Assembly (NCBI GenBank): GCA_049658145.1
Contig: JBASOJ010000029.1
Span: 1 to 19,323, forward strand
Direction of reading: 5' to 3'
Source: UBA6100 sp049658145
GTDB taxonomy: Bacteria; Actinomycetota; Coriobacteriia; Anaerosomatales; Anaerosomataceae
DNA: 19,323 nt
Both the position numbers and the translations under genes were made by a program. The notes under the pieces were generated by a model. It did no database searches, was not told the origin of the DNA, and saw only the letters and a program-made list of their open reading frames with translations. This document shows, one piece after another, positions 1-7,791 of the stretch (the first letter of the stretch is position 1; each line of letters begins with the position of its first letter).

Positions 1-136
1 GACGCAATCGCTCCTCCTCGCGCATCTTTTCGACGCCCACGCTGTCCGCGGTCTCAAGCAGTGAACACCCCATCAGAAAGAGGGTGGTCGCCACCATGGC
101 AAACACGACGAACGATTTGTCTCTCCGGGAGGACAT
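1..136 (-). CDS. Lipoprotein, N-terminal part only
   Basis: An open frame starts at an ATG at 136 and runs off the left edge, so only about 45 residues are visible. They begin MSSRRDKSF, followed by a hydrophobic stretch (VVFAMVATTLFLMG) and a cysteine in the context LMGC-S. That is a classic signal peptidase II lipobox, so the product should be a secreted, lipid-anchored protein. After the cysteine the chain becomes charged (EKMREEERLR), possibly the start of a helical region. A strong ribosome site (GGAAGGAGAGG) ends 3 nt before the ATG, which supports this start. The function cannot be known because the body of the protein lies outside the window. Confidence 0.8.
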   Translation of the reverse strand, partial: MSSRRDKSFVVFAMVATTLFLMGCSLLETADSVGVEKMREEERLR

Positions 137-202
137 GTGCCTCTCCTTCCTCTGCACAACACCTGGGTTCATGACCGAAGATGCGCCTCGGGGAACGTAA
201 CC

Positions 203-208
203 AGTATA
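203..208 (-). promoter_or_regulatory. Possible -10 box for the left-edge lipoprotein gene
   Basis: The minus strand reads TATACT about 65 nt upstream of the lipoprotein ATG, a good -10 match that stands out in this GC-rich region. I see no convincing -35 box at the right distance, so the call is tentative. Confidence 0.3.
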
Positions 209-254
209 CGTAAGCACGAGGATGCTGAGGCCTTGTTCAACGGGAACCAAGTGA

Positions 255-280
255 AACGGGACCCCTTTCGGAGTCCCGTT
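255..280 (-). terminator. GNRA-capped hairpin beside distal repeat copy
   Basis: The minus strand folds into an 11-bp stem, AACGGGACTCC paired with GGGGTCCCGTT (one U-G pair), closed by a GAAA tetraloop. No long T run follows, so termination would be weak. It holds the same position relative to repeat 273-328 as hairpin 2085-2118 holds relative to repeat 2108-2163. The outer stem is the same in both but the upper stem differs. It is probably a duplicated tRNA-downstream hairpin. Confidence 0.5.
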
Positions 281-328
281 CCGTCATCAGTTGCAGTCAG
301 AATGACTGCCCTGCCAAGAGCTGGTCGG
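273..328. repeat. Distal 56-bp direct repeat, att-like
   Basis: This 56-bp block matches 2108-2163 at all but two positions. It contains TGGTCGG, which in the other copy is the last 7 nt of the tRNA-Pro gene including the encoded CCA. The rest of the tRNA is absent here. This is what an element that integrated at the tRNA 3' end leaves at its far side. A former second tRNA with the same downstream sequence is an alternative. Confidence 0.75.
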
Positions 329-377
329 ATATCGTAAACGCGTTTGTAACTAGCGCAACTGTCAAGTGAGGCCACAG

Positions 378-411
378 AAATCGGATGATCACGGCCGCCA
401 AATCGGATGAT
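378..411. repeat. 12-bp direct repeat pair just outside the DUF4062 gene
   Basis: The sequence AAATCGGATGAT occurs at 378-389 and again at 400-411, two helical turns apart, about 30 bp beyond the 3' end of the DUF4062 gene and 50 bp inside the distal att-like repeat. It could be a recombinase arm site or chance duplication. The rest of 137-440 holds only the possible -10 box, the hairpin and the 56-bp repeat; I see no gene there. Confidence 0.4.
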
Positions 412-440
412 TGTCGGACGAATACGTCAGACACTGCTCC

Positions 441-1979
441 TCAGTCGTCATCCGCAGTCCCAAGAGTGTACTTCGCTGCGCGGCCGGAGCCCTTGGGCAC
501 CAGTAGGCGAAGTGCGACCATGCCCACGAGATCACGGTGTGCGGTGTCGCGGGCGACTTCAAACCGCTCGATGCACCAACGAGTGGTCACGTCACCAGAC
601 TCCACCACATGCTCAAGGATCACACGTTGTCGGTCATTGAGACTCGCCATGACCGATGGCAACAACGTCACTTCTTCCGGCGTGCGAAGGCGCTCGATGT
701 CCTCGCCGGGACCCGGTAGCGTTACCTGGAAGTACCCACTATCCGTCGTGAGAATGGGCGCATCGAGCCCATGATCCAGCATCCGGTCACGCATGCGGCG
801 AAAACCACTTCCCCGCTCCTCAATGTGGTGGAAGTACGACAGACACTGAGCAAGCACCGGGTTCCGAGAACACGGGCGGTACTTGCCCGTGCGCAGAGCG
901 GCGAGGGTGATCGGGGCCGGAGGGAGCCCCGGACTTGAAACGACTACCTTATCGGGGAAGACCTCCAGCAAGATCTTCCTACCGGCATCCTCGTACTGCC
1001 GATGGACCAGTGCATTCACCAATGCCTCGCGCAATGCCTCCGGCGGATACTCATCAAGCCGAATCCGCTTCAATCCCACTACACGCATCGGATGGCGCGT
1101 ATTGCGCTCGATGAACTCCACGGCGCGCTCAAGCGCCCGAGGAATAGGCTCTCTGATGTCCTCGTGGTCACGCGGTGTGGAATCGGCCGCATTTCCGACG
1201 TAGGCGTCGGCCAGAATGCGGCACTGCGGAAAGACCGCCGAGGGGTCATCGGACAGCAGCAGCACGCCAGCCGCAGTTGCGTAGTACACACCTGTGGCCG
1301 CTTCGCGCCACACCAACCCACGCAGAGCGGCTCCCGCGAGAACCTGGCCTTCTGACAGCGCCATATCCTCAACAGCGCCGGCCTCAGCGACCAGTCGGTG
1401 AGCCATGTCGTGATTGAGGTCCGACCAGCGCACGTGATCCAGCGGCCGAGATTCGAACACAGATGTAGCGGCGATCGTCTGCTCCGCGACCTGATCCTCA
1501 TCACTGCTCGGGGAGAGACCGAAGCGTGATTCCAGCAACTGCACCAGCGAGCCACGCACCTCTCGCTGCAGATCGACCACGTTTCCGAACCGCTTGTACT
1601 TCAGGCCGTCGGACTCAATTTCTTCTAGGAGCGCGGAAGCCCCGTCTTCACGGGAAACATGCCGCTCGCCCCTAATGAAGGCCAGAATGGGGAGGCCCCG
1701 CCGCTTCGCCCGCTGGTACTCCATGTGAGTGATCGTGAGACTCCCGACCTTTGCGCCCTCCTTCTGCCCCACGATCACCACGTAGACGCTGCATCCATCG
1801 AGTCGCTCAAGACACTCCTCTGACGCCCTCTCGGGGGAGGCTGGCTCGTATTCGTACAGCACTGGTTCGCAGTGCGCAGCAAGGAACGCGTCGGTGCTCA
1901 GAAGGTGCTGCACAATGACGCGTTCGTCCTCAAGTTCCTTCTGCACGGAACTCACGAAAATGCGCACCTTGCCCGTCAC
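441..1979 (-). CDS. DUF4062 / HATPase_c_4-like / winged-helix protein
   Basis: This 512-residue protein appears to have three parts. Residues about 5-110 look like DUF4062: VRIFVSSVQKELEDER, the SPERASEECLERLDGCSVYVVIVG segment, and a THMEYQRAKRRGLPILAFI segment. Residues about 270-410 resemble the ATP-binding C-terminal domain of RecG-like/AlbA-type regulators (HATPase_c_4): PPEALREALVNALVHRQYED, a VVVSSPGLPP turn, RNP, and EERGSGFRRM. The last 70 residues (LNDRQRVILEHVVESGDVTT through DTAHRDLVGMVALRLL) look like a winged helix. DUF4062 normally accompanies NTPase or signalling domains, and its biochemical role is not settled. The start is a GTG after a GGGGG stretch, with the conserved motif only a few residues in. 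The gene stands alone between two tRNA-derived repeats and its base composition looks less GC-rich than its neighbours, consistent with transfer. A defence or stress-sensor role is inference. Confidence 0.8.
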   Translation of the reverse strand: MTGKVRIFVSSVQKELEDERVIVQHLLSTDAFLAAHCEPVLYEYEPASPERASEECLERLDGCSVYVVIVGQKEGAKVGSLTITHMEYQRAKRRGLPILAFIRGERHVSREDGASALLEEIESDGLKYKRFGNVVDLQREVRGSLVQLLESRFGLSPSSDEDQVAEQTIAATSVFESRPLDHVRWSDLNHDMAHRLVAEAGAVEDMALSEGQVLAGAALRGLVWREAATGVYYATAAGVLLLSDDPSAVFPQCRILADAYVGNAADSTPRDHEDIREPIPRALERAVEFIERNTRHPMRVVGLKRIRLDEYPPEALREALVNALVHRQYEDAGRKILLEVFPDKVVVSSPGLPPAPITLAALRTGKYRPCSRNPVLAQCLSYFHHIEERGSGFRRMRDRMLDHGLDAPILTTDSGYFQVTLPGPGEDIERLRTPEEVTLLPSVMASLNDRQRVILEHVVESGDVTTRWCIERFEVARDTAHRDLVGMVALRLLVPKGSGRAAKYTLGTADDD

Positions 1980-1998
1980 AGAGCCCCCCGTCGTACCT

Positions 1999-2012
1999 CG
2001 AACCTACGTTCG
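1999..2012. promoter_or_regulatory. Short dyad upstream of the DUF4062 gene
   Basis: CGAAC-CTAC-GTTCG forms a 5-bp inverted repeat about 20-33 bp upstream of the GTG start, where an operator for the gene's own winged-helix domain could sit. The arms are short, so chance is possible. Confidence 0.25.
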
Positions 2013-2084
2013 TATTCAGAGTACGCCACGCCACTTGACTCGCCAATGCCCTGAGTCGCCCTCCGCGCGTGGCAGCCGGAAGCG

Positions 2085-2118
2085 CGGAACGGGACGGCCA
2101 CCTGGCCGTCCCGTTCCG
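2085..2118 (-). terminator. tRNA-Pro terminator hairpin
   Basis: A perfect 15-bp stem (minus strand CGGAACGGGACGGCC paired with GGCCGTCCCGTTCCG, loop AGGT) lies about 40 nt after the tRNA 3' end. There is no T tract. It is the natural end of the tRNA transcript and overlaps the proximal direct repeat. Confidence 0.6.
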
Positions 2119-2156
2119 TCATCAGTTGCAGTCAGAATGACTGCCCTGTCAAGAGT

Positions 2157-2163
<7 letters not shown>
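2108..2163. repeat. Proximal 56-bp direct repeat overlapping tRNA-Pro
   Basis: Near-identical partner of 273-328 (two mismatches). Its right end covers the final 7 nt of the tRNA-Pro gene and its left end covers one arm of the terminator hairpin. Integration into the 3' end of a tRNA that preserves the tRNA would give exactly this arrangement. Confidence 0.75.
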
Positions 2164-2233
<70 letters not shown>

Positions 2234-2315
2234 AATCAGTGCCACCCGAGGGCAGCGAAGCAACATAGTACGGCTCGCGAGAGATCACATCAAGCGCTCA
2301 CCACGGATCGGGGTG

Positions 2316-2930
2316 CTAGCGCGCCATCTGCAGCAGCTCGGAATAGGGGTTCACCGCATTCGGCCGGTGGATCTCGAAGTGAAGATGCGGCGCGCTCGCG
2401 CTCGCATTACCGGTGCTACCGGCATAGCCGATGACCTCACCAGCGGTGACCGCACCCGAGCCGATCGCGATGGACTCCAGATGGGCGTAGTAGTAGCGGG
2501 TGCCATCGGCAGCCTCAAGCCACAGGGTGATACCGCCGAGGCGGCTGTTGCCGGACGTGAGCGTGCCGTCCTTGACGGCGACGACGGGTGTACCCGCCGC
2601 AGCCATGATGTCTGTCCCCTTGTGGGTGCGTCCGCCGCTGCGGCGGAAGCCCCAGCTATCGATGAACTCGCACGCGCCGGCAACGGGGAACCGGCCGTAC
2701 GCGGCGATCTGCTCTGCGCGAAGACGTGCCGTCTCGGCGGCCTGCGCCTCGGCGATAGCGGACTCGGCGCCCGCGGCCACCGCCGCTTCGGTCTCCACCC
2801 TCGCCTGTTCGACGACGGCGGAGAGCGCCTGTGATGGCAGCCCCGCGGCCATTGCGGCTGCGGGTGTCACGAGCGCCGTGACGATCAGTGCGATCCCTGC
2901 GATGAACGTGCTCTTCCGTACGTACCTCAA
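2316..2930 (-). CDS. Secreted M23-family peptidase-like protein
   Basis: The last 110 residues form a peptidase_M23 (LytM-like) domain: RTHKGTDI (the H-x3-D zinc motif), YYYAHLESI, and PHLHFEIHRP (the H-x-H motif). All the usual zinc ligands are present, so it may be an active peptidoglycan endopeptidase acting outside the membrane. The N terminus is a signal peptide (KSTFIAGIALIVTALV then PAAAMAAG), followed by about 50 alanine- and glutamate-rich helical residues. I chose TTG at 2930 because GGAGG lies 5 nt before it and a compact signal peptide results. An ATG at 2954 adds 8 residues but has poorly spaced Shine-Dalgarno sequence and abuts a large hairpin. Length is then 204 residues. Confidence 0.88.
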   Translation of the reverse strand: MRYVRKSTFIAGIALIVTALVTPAAAMAAGLPSQALSAVVEQARVETEAAVAAGAESAIAEAQAAETARLRAEQIAAYGRFPVAGACEFIDSWGFRRSGGRTHKGTDIMAAAGTPVVAVKDGTLTSGNSRLGGITLWLEAADGTRYYYAHLESIAIGSGAVTAGEVIGYAGSTGNASASAPHLHFEIHRPNAVNPYSELLQMAR

Positions 2931-2958
2931 ATAGGCCTCCAAGGCCGGGGACATGACT

Positions 2959-2988
2959 CCGCCGCGGTCGGATGCGCGACCGCGGCGG
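2959..2988. other. 12-bp perfect stem-loop upstream of the M23 gene
   Basis: CCGCCGCGGTCG pairs with CGACCGCGGCGG around a 6-nt loop. It lies between the VanZ gene and the M23 gene. With no T run it is either a weak terminator for the upstream operon or a 5' leader structure of the M23 mRNA. Confidence 0.5.
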
Positions 2989-3078
2989 TCGCGTCACATA
3001 CGCAAGCCTGGTGCCAACTGGGCGTCATGCAGCCTCTGAGCAGCGGGAATCCACGAGAACTCCATAGGATCACAGTTC

Positions 3079-3666
3079 TCAGGAGACGCGATGCTCTCCC
3101 CATCTGCGCCGCCACCAGGGACGCACGAGCCGGTACGCGACGAAGCCGATCAGCACACCCGCGACGTTGAGCAAGACATCGTCTACGTCCACCGAGCGGG
3201 TCTGTCCGAGCGCATCGACGAAGCGCTTCGCGAACTGCAGGACCTCGATGCCGACGGAGATGGCAAGGCCCGCCCCGACGATCCGCCCCCAGTAGTCGAG
3301 CTTGCGCCACGCCACCGGTCCAAGTGCGCCGAAGGGCACGAGCAGCAGCAGATTGCCGAGCACATTGGCCCACGCGATCCGCCCGAGATCACTCTCCACG
3401 TAGAGCCTGATCGTCTCGAAGGGCACGAGGTTCACGGAGTTGCGCCAGTACGGGCCGAGCCCCACACCCGATCCGGGCGGTCCCGGCTGGATCGGCAGGA
3501 GCGTCATCGACACCACCCACGCGGCGTAGAAGACGCCGAAGAGACGCGAGACGATGGCGCGTCGCGGCGCATGCGTCAGCCAGCCATGGATGGCAAGCAA
3601 CGCCCCGAGTGCAACCGCTACAAGAAGCGCGGTCCCCGAGTGGATGTACGGCCCAGATCCGGTCAC
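3079..3666 (-). CDS. VanZ-family membrane protein
   Basis: This 195-residue protein has hydrophobic segments near residues 10-27, 42-61, 100-117 and 125-142, and a last one near 165-180. The VanZ signature is visible: NSVNLVPFETI, then WANVLGNLLLLVPFGALGP, then GIEVLQF, then TRSVDVDDVLLNVAGVLIG. VanZ proteins are membrane proteins; the founding member gives teicoplanin resistance, but most chromosomal relatives have no assigned role. The GTG start overlaps the coaBC stop in a GTGA arrangement, so translation is likely coupled to coaBC and the two genes form one operon. No van resistance genes are nearby, so resistance should not be assumed. Confidence 0.88.
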   Translation of the reverse strand: MTGSGPYIHSGTALLVAVALGALLAIHGWLTHAPRRAIVSRLFGVFYAAWVVSMTLLPIQPGPPGSGVGLGPYWRNSVNLVPFETIRLYVESDLGRIAWANVLGNLLLLVPFGALGPVAWRKLDYWGRIVGAGLAISVGIEVLQFAKRFVDALGQTRSVDVDDVLLNVAGVLIGFVAYRLVRPWWRRRWGEHRVS

Positions 3667-4871
3667 TCCGTGCGTCGGCCTCCCATGAGCCCGACCGCTC
3701 GATCGACGACCTCACGCGCGATGACGCGCTTCGGCTGAACCCTGGTGCGTTCCACACCCTCGCGCGTGACGAACAACACGCGGTTGTCGTCGGTGCCAAA
3801 GCCAAGGGACGGGTCGCTCACATCGTTGGCGACGATGAGATCGCAACCCTTCGCCTCGAGCTTCGTCTGCGCGTTGCGCTCGACATCGGTGGTCTCAGCA
3901 GCGAAACCCACGAGCACCGCCCGGCCACCTCGCGCGCCGAGTTCGGCCAGGATATCGGGGTTGCGCTCAAGTGCGATCGTCCCCGGCGCGTCTGTCTTCT
4001 TGATCTTCTCGCCGGCTGCGGTGGCCGGACGGAAGTCCGCCACGGCGGCGGACATCACGATGAGGTCGCAGGCATCGGCCCGCGCGAGCACTGCGGCACG
4101 CATCTGGAGCGCGGTCTGCACCCGCACGACCTCACAGCCGAACGGATCGGGCAGATGCGTGGGACCCGTCACGAGGAAGACGCGCGCGCCTCTGCGCGCC
4201 GCCTCCTCGGCGATGGCGAAGCCGGTCTTGCCCGAGGAGTGGTTCCCGATGTAGCGCACGGGGTCGATGGGCTCGTGCGTGCCACCCGCCGTCACGAGCA
4301 CGTGCGTACCGGCGAGATCGCGCGTGCGCGTAGCTTCGGCTACGATGGCCTCGACGATGTCGTCGACGGATGCGAGTCTCCCCTCGCCAACGTCGCCGCA
4401 TGCGAGTTCTCCGCGCGGCGGGTCGACGATGCGCGCTCCGCGTACGACGAGTGCGGCCACGTTGCGCTGCGTCACTTCCTTGCGCCACATGTGCACGTTC
4501 ATAGCCGGGGCTATCACGAGCGGCGCCTCGGTGGCGAGCGCGGTGGTGGTGAGCATGTCGTCGGCGCGTCCATGGGCCAGCTTCGCGATCACGTTGGCCG
4601 TGCAGGGCGCGATCACCATCACGTCGGCCTCTTCGGCCAGCGAGATGTGATGCACCTTGGCGTCGGGCTCCTCTGCCCATAGCGACACCGTCACGGGCTC
4701 CGTCGAGAGCGTGCGGAAGGTGAGCGGCGAGACGAAGCGCGTGGCGGCCTCGGTCATGACGACCTTCACGCGGTACTCGCGCTTCACGAGCGCGCGCACC
4801 AGCTCGCAGGTCTTGTATGCGGCGATGCCGCCGGTCACACCCACCACTATGGTCGTTCGCGTGTCGGTCAC
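3663..4871 (-). CDS. coaBC: Bifunctional phosphopantothenoylcysteine decarboxylase/synthetase
   Basis: This protein carries out two consecutive steps of coenzyme A synthesis: joining cysteine to 4'-phosphopantothenate (CoaB) and decarboxylating the product (CoaC). The CoaC half (about residues 1-180) has the flavin-binding GVTGGIAAYK, the conserved histidine in HHISLAEEAD, APCTANVIAKLAHG, the PAMNVHMW motif, and the active-site cysteine in ELACGDVGEGRL. The CoaB half has VTAGGTHEPIDPVRYIGNHS, SSGKTGFA, AAVADFRP, the KIKK loop, and VGFAAET. I chose GTG at 4871 because GAGGAGGT sits 7 nt upstream and the resulting 402 residues match the family. The longer upstream open frame runs into korA on the other strand and is not real. 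The gene is divergent from korA across 117 bp and overlaps the VanZ gene. Confidence 0.96.
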   Translation of the reverse strand: MTDTRTTIVVGVTGGIAAYKTCELVRALVKREYRVKVVMTEAATRFVSPLTFRTLSTEPVTVSLWAEEPDAKVHHISLAEEADVMVIAPCTANVIAKLAHGRADDMLTTTALATEAPLVIAPAMNVHMWRKEVTQRNVAALVVRGARIVDPPRGELACGDVGEGRLASVDDIVEAIVAEATRTRDLAGTHVLVTAGGTHEPIDPVRYIGNHSSGKTGFAIAEEAARRGARVFLVTGPTHLPDPFGCEVVRVQTALQMRAAVLARADACDLIVMSAAVADFRPATAAGEKIKKTDAPGTIALERNPDILAELGARGGRAVLVGFAAETTDVERNAQTKLEAKGCDLIVANDVSDPSLGFGTDDNRVLFVTREGVERTRVQPKRVIAREVVDRAVGLMGGRRTE

Positions 4872-4988
4872 CCCGGGCACCTCCTCTCGACCCCCGCAGT
4901 ATGCGACAGTAGCATCGCGAGGCACAAACGCACCCGCCGGGGTACAAACCATTTCGTACCCGCTCCCGAACTGCAAGGAGGCGTCATC

Positions 4989-6776
4989 GTGCCACTTCCG
5001 CCCAAGGGCAGCGAGCTGCGCGTCAAGATCGGCGGCGAGGCTGGGTTCGGCATCAAGGCCGCCGGGCAGACGCTCGCGCGTTCGTTCGTGCACGCCGGGC
5101 TCGAGGTGTTCGACCTGTCGGAGTATCCGTCGCTCATCCGCGGCGGCCACAACACGTACACCCTCAGGGTCAGCCCGAGGCCCATATCGAGCCACGTCGA
5201 GACTGTCGACGTGCTCATCGCGCTCAACCGCGAGACGGTCGACCTGCACCTCGACGAACTCATCGCTGGCGGCGCCGTGATCTTCGATCCCGAGACGACG
5301 TCCACCGACGGCTGGCTGCCGAACCCGAAGATCCGTCCGGTGCCCGTGCCGCTTGCGAGGTTCGCCAAGGAGGCCGGCGGGCCGATCATGGCCAACACGG
5401 TGGCACTCGGCGCCGCGCTTGCCCTCGTCCACTTCCCGCTCGATCACCTCGCCGAGGCGCTCACCGCGCAGTTCGCGCACAAGGCGCCTGAGATCGCGGA
5501 GCAGAACATCGCGGCCGCTGGCGCCGGCTACGCGTACGTTGAGAAGATGGCGCCGGACTTCTGGATGAGGGTGGAGCCCGACCCGGACGCCGCGACACGC
5601 CTGCTCGTTGACGGCAACGAGGCGGTGGGGCTCGGCGCACTCGCCGCAGGCATCGGCTTCTACGCCGCCTACCCGATGACCCCCGCCTCGTCGCTACTGC
5701 ACTTCATGGCGGCGCACGAGCACGACGCAGGCGTCGTCGTGAAGCACACCGAGGACGAGATCGCGGCGATGAACATGGTCATCGGCGCCGCGTTCACCGG
5801 GACGCGCGCGATGTGCGCGAGCGCCGGCGGCGGTTTCGCGCTCATGGTCGAGGCCTTCGGGATGGCTGGCGTGAGCGAGAGCGCTGTGGTGGTGGGCGTG
5901 TTCACGCGACCCGGACCGGCGACCGGCCTTCCCACCTGGACGGAGCAGAGTGACCTTCGCTACGTGCTCCACGCCGCGCAGGGCGAATTCCCCCGCGTGG
6001 TGCTTGCCCCCGGCGACCGCACCGACGCCTTCGAGCTCACCTGGAAGGCGTTCAACCTCGCCGACCAGCTCCAGACACCGGTCGTGATCCTCGGCGACAG
6101 CTACCTCTCGGACAACCGGGAGAGCGTGCCGTACTTCGACCTCGAGGCGGTAACCGTCGACCGCGGAAAGCTCGTGGCCGAAGGCGACGTGGCTGATCAC
6201 CCTGAGACTGTAGATGAGGCTGGACGTTACCTCAGGTACAAGCTTACAGATGACGGCATCTCCACCCGCGTTCTGCCCGGCGTGACCGGCGCGATCCAGC
6301 TCGGCAACTCCTACGAGCACGACGAGTACGGGTACGGCTCGGCCGGTGAGCCGGCCGACATGCGCGCCGCCCAGAACGAGAAGCGGATGCGTAAGCTCGA
6401 GCTTGCCCGCACGCTCGTGCCGAGGCCCGCCTCGTTCGGCGCGCCGCCTGCCGAGGCCGACGTGGCGGTGCTCTTCTTCGGTACCACCAAAGGCCCCGTG
6501 CTCGAGGCGATGCGCTGGCTCGAGCCCGATGGCGTGAAGGTGGCCGCGATGCAGGTCGTGACGCTCTGGCCCTTCCCCGCCGACGACGTCGCCGCCTTCC
6601 TCGGCGCTGCCAAGCGCACGGTCATCATCGAGGGCAACTACACCGGCCAACTGCAGGGCCTGGTGCGCGAGCAGTGCCTGCGCGATGTGGACGAGCAGCT
6701 CCACCGCTACGACGGGCGGCCGTTCTCACCCGAGATGGTCTACGCCAAGTTGAAGGAGGTGGCCGAGAATGCCTGA
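4989..6776 (+). CDS. korA: 2-oxoacid:ferredoxin oxidoreductase, fused gamma-alpha subunit
   Basis: This is the large subunit of an enzyme that oxidatively decarboxylates a 2-oxoacid, probably 2-oxoglutarate, to an acyl-CoA and passes electrons to ferredoxin. Residues about 10-190 are the gamma domain (KIGGEAGFGIKAAGQTLARS, YPSLIRGGHNTYTLRVS). From about 205 the alpha domain follows (GNEAVGLGALAAGIGFYAAYPMTPAS, HTEDEIAAMNMVIGAAFTG, SAGGGFALMVEAFGMAG, PTWTEQSDL). A C-terminal transketolase-like domain contains TKGPVLEAMRWL and IEGNYTGQLQGLVRE. The GTG start has AAGGAGG 7 nt upstream. The 595-residue fused form is typical of KorA. Its end overlaps korB by 8 nt, so the two are co-translated. Substrate choice (2-oxoglutarate versus other 2-oxoacids) cannot be fixed from sequence alone. 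Confidence 0.92.
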   Translation: MPLPPKGSELRVKIGGEAGFGIKAAGQTLARSFVHAGLEVFDLSEYPSLIRGGHNTYTLRVSPRPISSHVETVDVLIALNRETVDLHLDELIAGGAVIFDPETTSTDGWLPNPKIRPVPVPLARFAKEAGGPIMANTVALGAALALVHFPLDHLAEALTAQFAHKAPEIAEQNIAAAGAGYAYVEKMAPDFWMRVEPDPDAATRLLVDGNEAVGLGALAAGIGFYAAYPMTPASSLLHFMAAHEHDAGVVVKHTEDEIAAMNMVIGAAFTGTRAMCASAGGGFALMVEAFGMAGVSESAVVVGVFTRPGPATGLPTWTEQSDLRYVLHAAQGEFPRVVLAPGDRTDAFELTWKAFNLADQLQTPVVILGDSYLSDNRESVPYFDLEAVTVDRGKLVAEGDVADHPETVDEAGRYLRYKLTDDGISTRVLPGVTGAIQLGNSYEHDEYGYGSAGEPADMRAAQNEKRMRKLELARTLVPRPASFGAPPAEADVAVLFFGTTKGPVLEAMRWLEPDGVKVAAMQVVTLWPFPADDVAAFLGAAKRTVIIEGNYTGQLQGLVREQCLRDVDEQLHRYDGRPFSPEMVYAKLKEVAENA

Positions 6777-7656
6777 GGCCGCGGAGATCACCGCTGCGCT
6801 GGCACCCACGTGGTGCCCCGGCTGCGGCAACTACAACATGCAGAAGGCGCTGTCCGAGGTGATTGCCGAGAGCGGCATGCGCTTCGAGGACTACGTGATG
6901 GTCTGGGGCATCGGCTGCCATGGCAACGGCGCCGACTTCTACCGCTCACAGGGCTTCCACGGCCTCCACGGCCGCGCGCTTCCGCTCGCCACGGGCATCG
7001 CGCTCACCAACCCCGACCTCAAGGTGATCGTGGAGATGGGCGACGGCGACGGCTACGGCATCGGCGGCAACCACTTCATCCACTCGGTGCGCCGCAACAT
7101 CAACATGGTGGCCATCTTCCACAACAACCAGATCTACGGCCTCACCACGGGCCAGGCCTCTCCCACCTCCGACCAGTTCATGAAGACGCCGAGCACGCCG
7201 GGCGGCGTGGTGGAGGAACCGGTGAACCCGGTGGGCGTGGCCGTGGCGCAGGGTGCGACGTTCGTGGCACGCGGATTCGCCGGTGACATGGAGCACCTCA
7301 AGAGCCTCTACCGACAGGCACTCGCGCACGAGGGCTTCGCCGTCGTGGACATCTACCAGCCGTGCGTGACCTGGAACAAGGTCAACACGTTCAAGTGGTT
7401 CCGCGACCGCGTGTACAAGCTCGAGGAACTCGAAGGCTACGACCCGACGAACCGCACGCAGGCGTTCGACCTCTCGATGTCCACCTTCCACGAACTCACC
7501 TGCGCGCCGGACGAGTGCAGGATCCCCATCGGCGTGTTCTACCGCGAAGAGGACTCGTTCACCTACCAGGACGGCCTGCCGCAACTCGACCGGCCGATGT
7601 GGAAGCATGCCGAAGCGCCCAGGGACATCTCGGCGATCATGGAGAAGTACGAGTAG
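6769..7656 (+). CDS. korB: 2-oxoacid:ferredoxin oxidoreductase, beta subunit
   Basis: The beta subunit binds thiamine diphosphate and one 4Fe-4S cluster. The thiamine site is seen in VEMGDGDGYGIGGNHFIH followed by HNNQIYGLTTGQASPTS. The likely cluster cysteines are C16 and C19 (TWCPGCGNYN), C50 (GIGCHGNG), and the cysteine of IYQPCVTWN near residue 200, the four-cysteine pattern of this family. At 295 residues it has the normal length. It starts inside the korA stop region after AAGGAGG, and the operon ends at the hairpin at 7708. There is no delta (ferredoxin-like) subunit gene, as expected for KorAB-type two-subunit enzymes, so a free ferredoxin encoded elsewhere must accept the electrons. 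Confidence 0.93.
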   Translation: MPEAAEITAALAPTWCPGCGNYNMQKALSEVIAESGMRFEDYVMVWGIGCHGNGADFYRSQGFHGLHGRALPLATGIALTNPDLKVIVEMGDGDGYGIGGNHFIHSVRRNINMVAIFHNNQIYGLTTGQASPTSDQFMKTPSTPGGVVEEPVNPVGVAVAQGATFVARGFAGDMEHLKSLYRQALAHEGFAVVDIYQPCVTWNKVNTFKWFRDRVYKLEELEGYDPTNRTQAFDLSMSTFHELTCAPDECRIPIGVFYREEDSFTYQDGLPQLDRPMWKHAEAPRDISAIMEKYE

Positions 7657-7707
7657 GGCGACGCTGTCGGGTCATCCGTGCTTCGTAGTCCTCGGCGGGG
7701 ACCCTCA

Positions 7708-7740
7708 CCGATGCGGAGGACATGCCTCCGCATCGGCTTT
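7708..7740 (+). terminator. korAB terminator
   Basis: CCGATGCGGAGG pairs with CCTCCGCATCGG (12 bp, 5-nt loop) and is followed by CTTT. It lies about 50 nt after the korB stop. The vapC gene converges on it from the right and could use the same hairpin in reverse. Confidence 0.8.
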
Positions 7741-7791
7741 CCCGCCTGCGGAGTGACTTCGCCTAGGTCTCGCCGTGCCGCGCTCAGCGCG

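Noticed and set aside
3609..4682. Long plus-strand frame opposite coaBC
   Set aside because: His/Arg-rich shadow of a GC-rich gene; coaBC motifs on the minus strand are unambiguous.
4872..5480. Longer coaBC reading frame reaching to 5480
   Set aside because: The extension lies opposite korA, lacks family similarity and has no ribosome site; GTG at 4871 has a strong one and gives the normal length.
5694..6704. Minus-strand frame opposite korA
   Set aside because: His/Val/Glu-rich antisense artefact without a ribosome site or recognisable motif.
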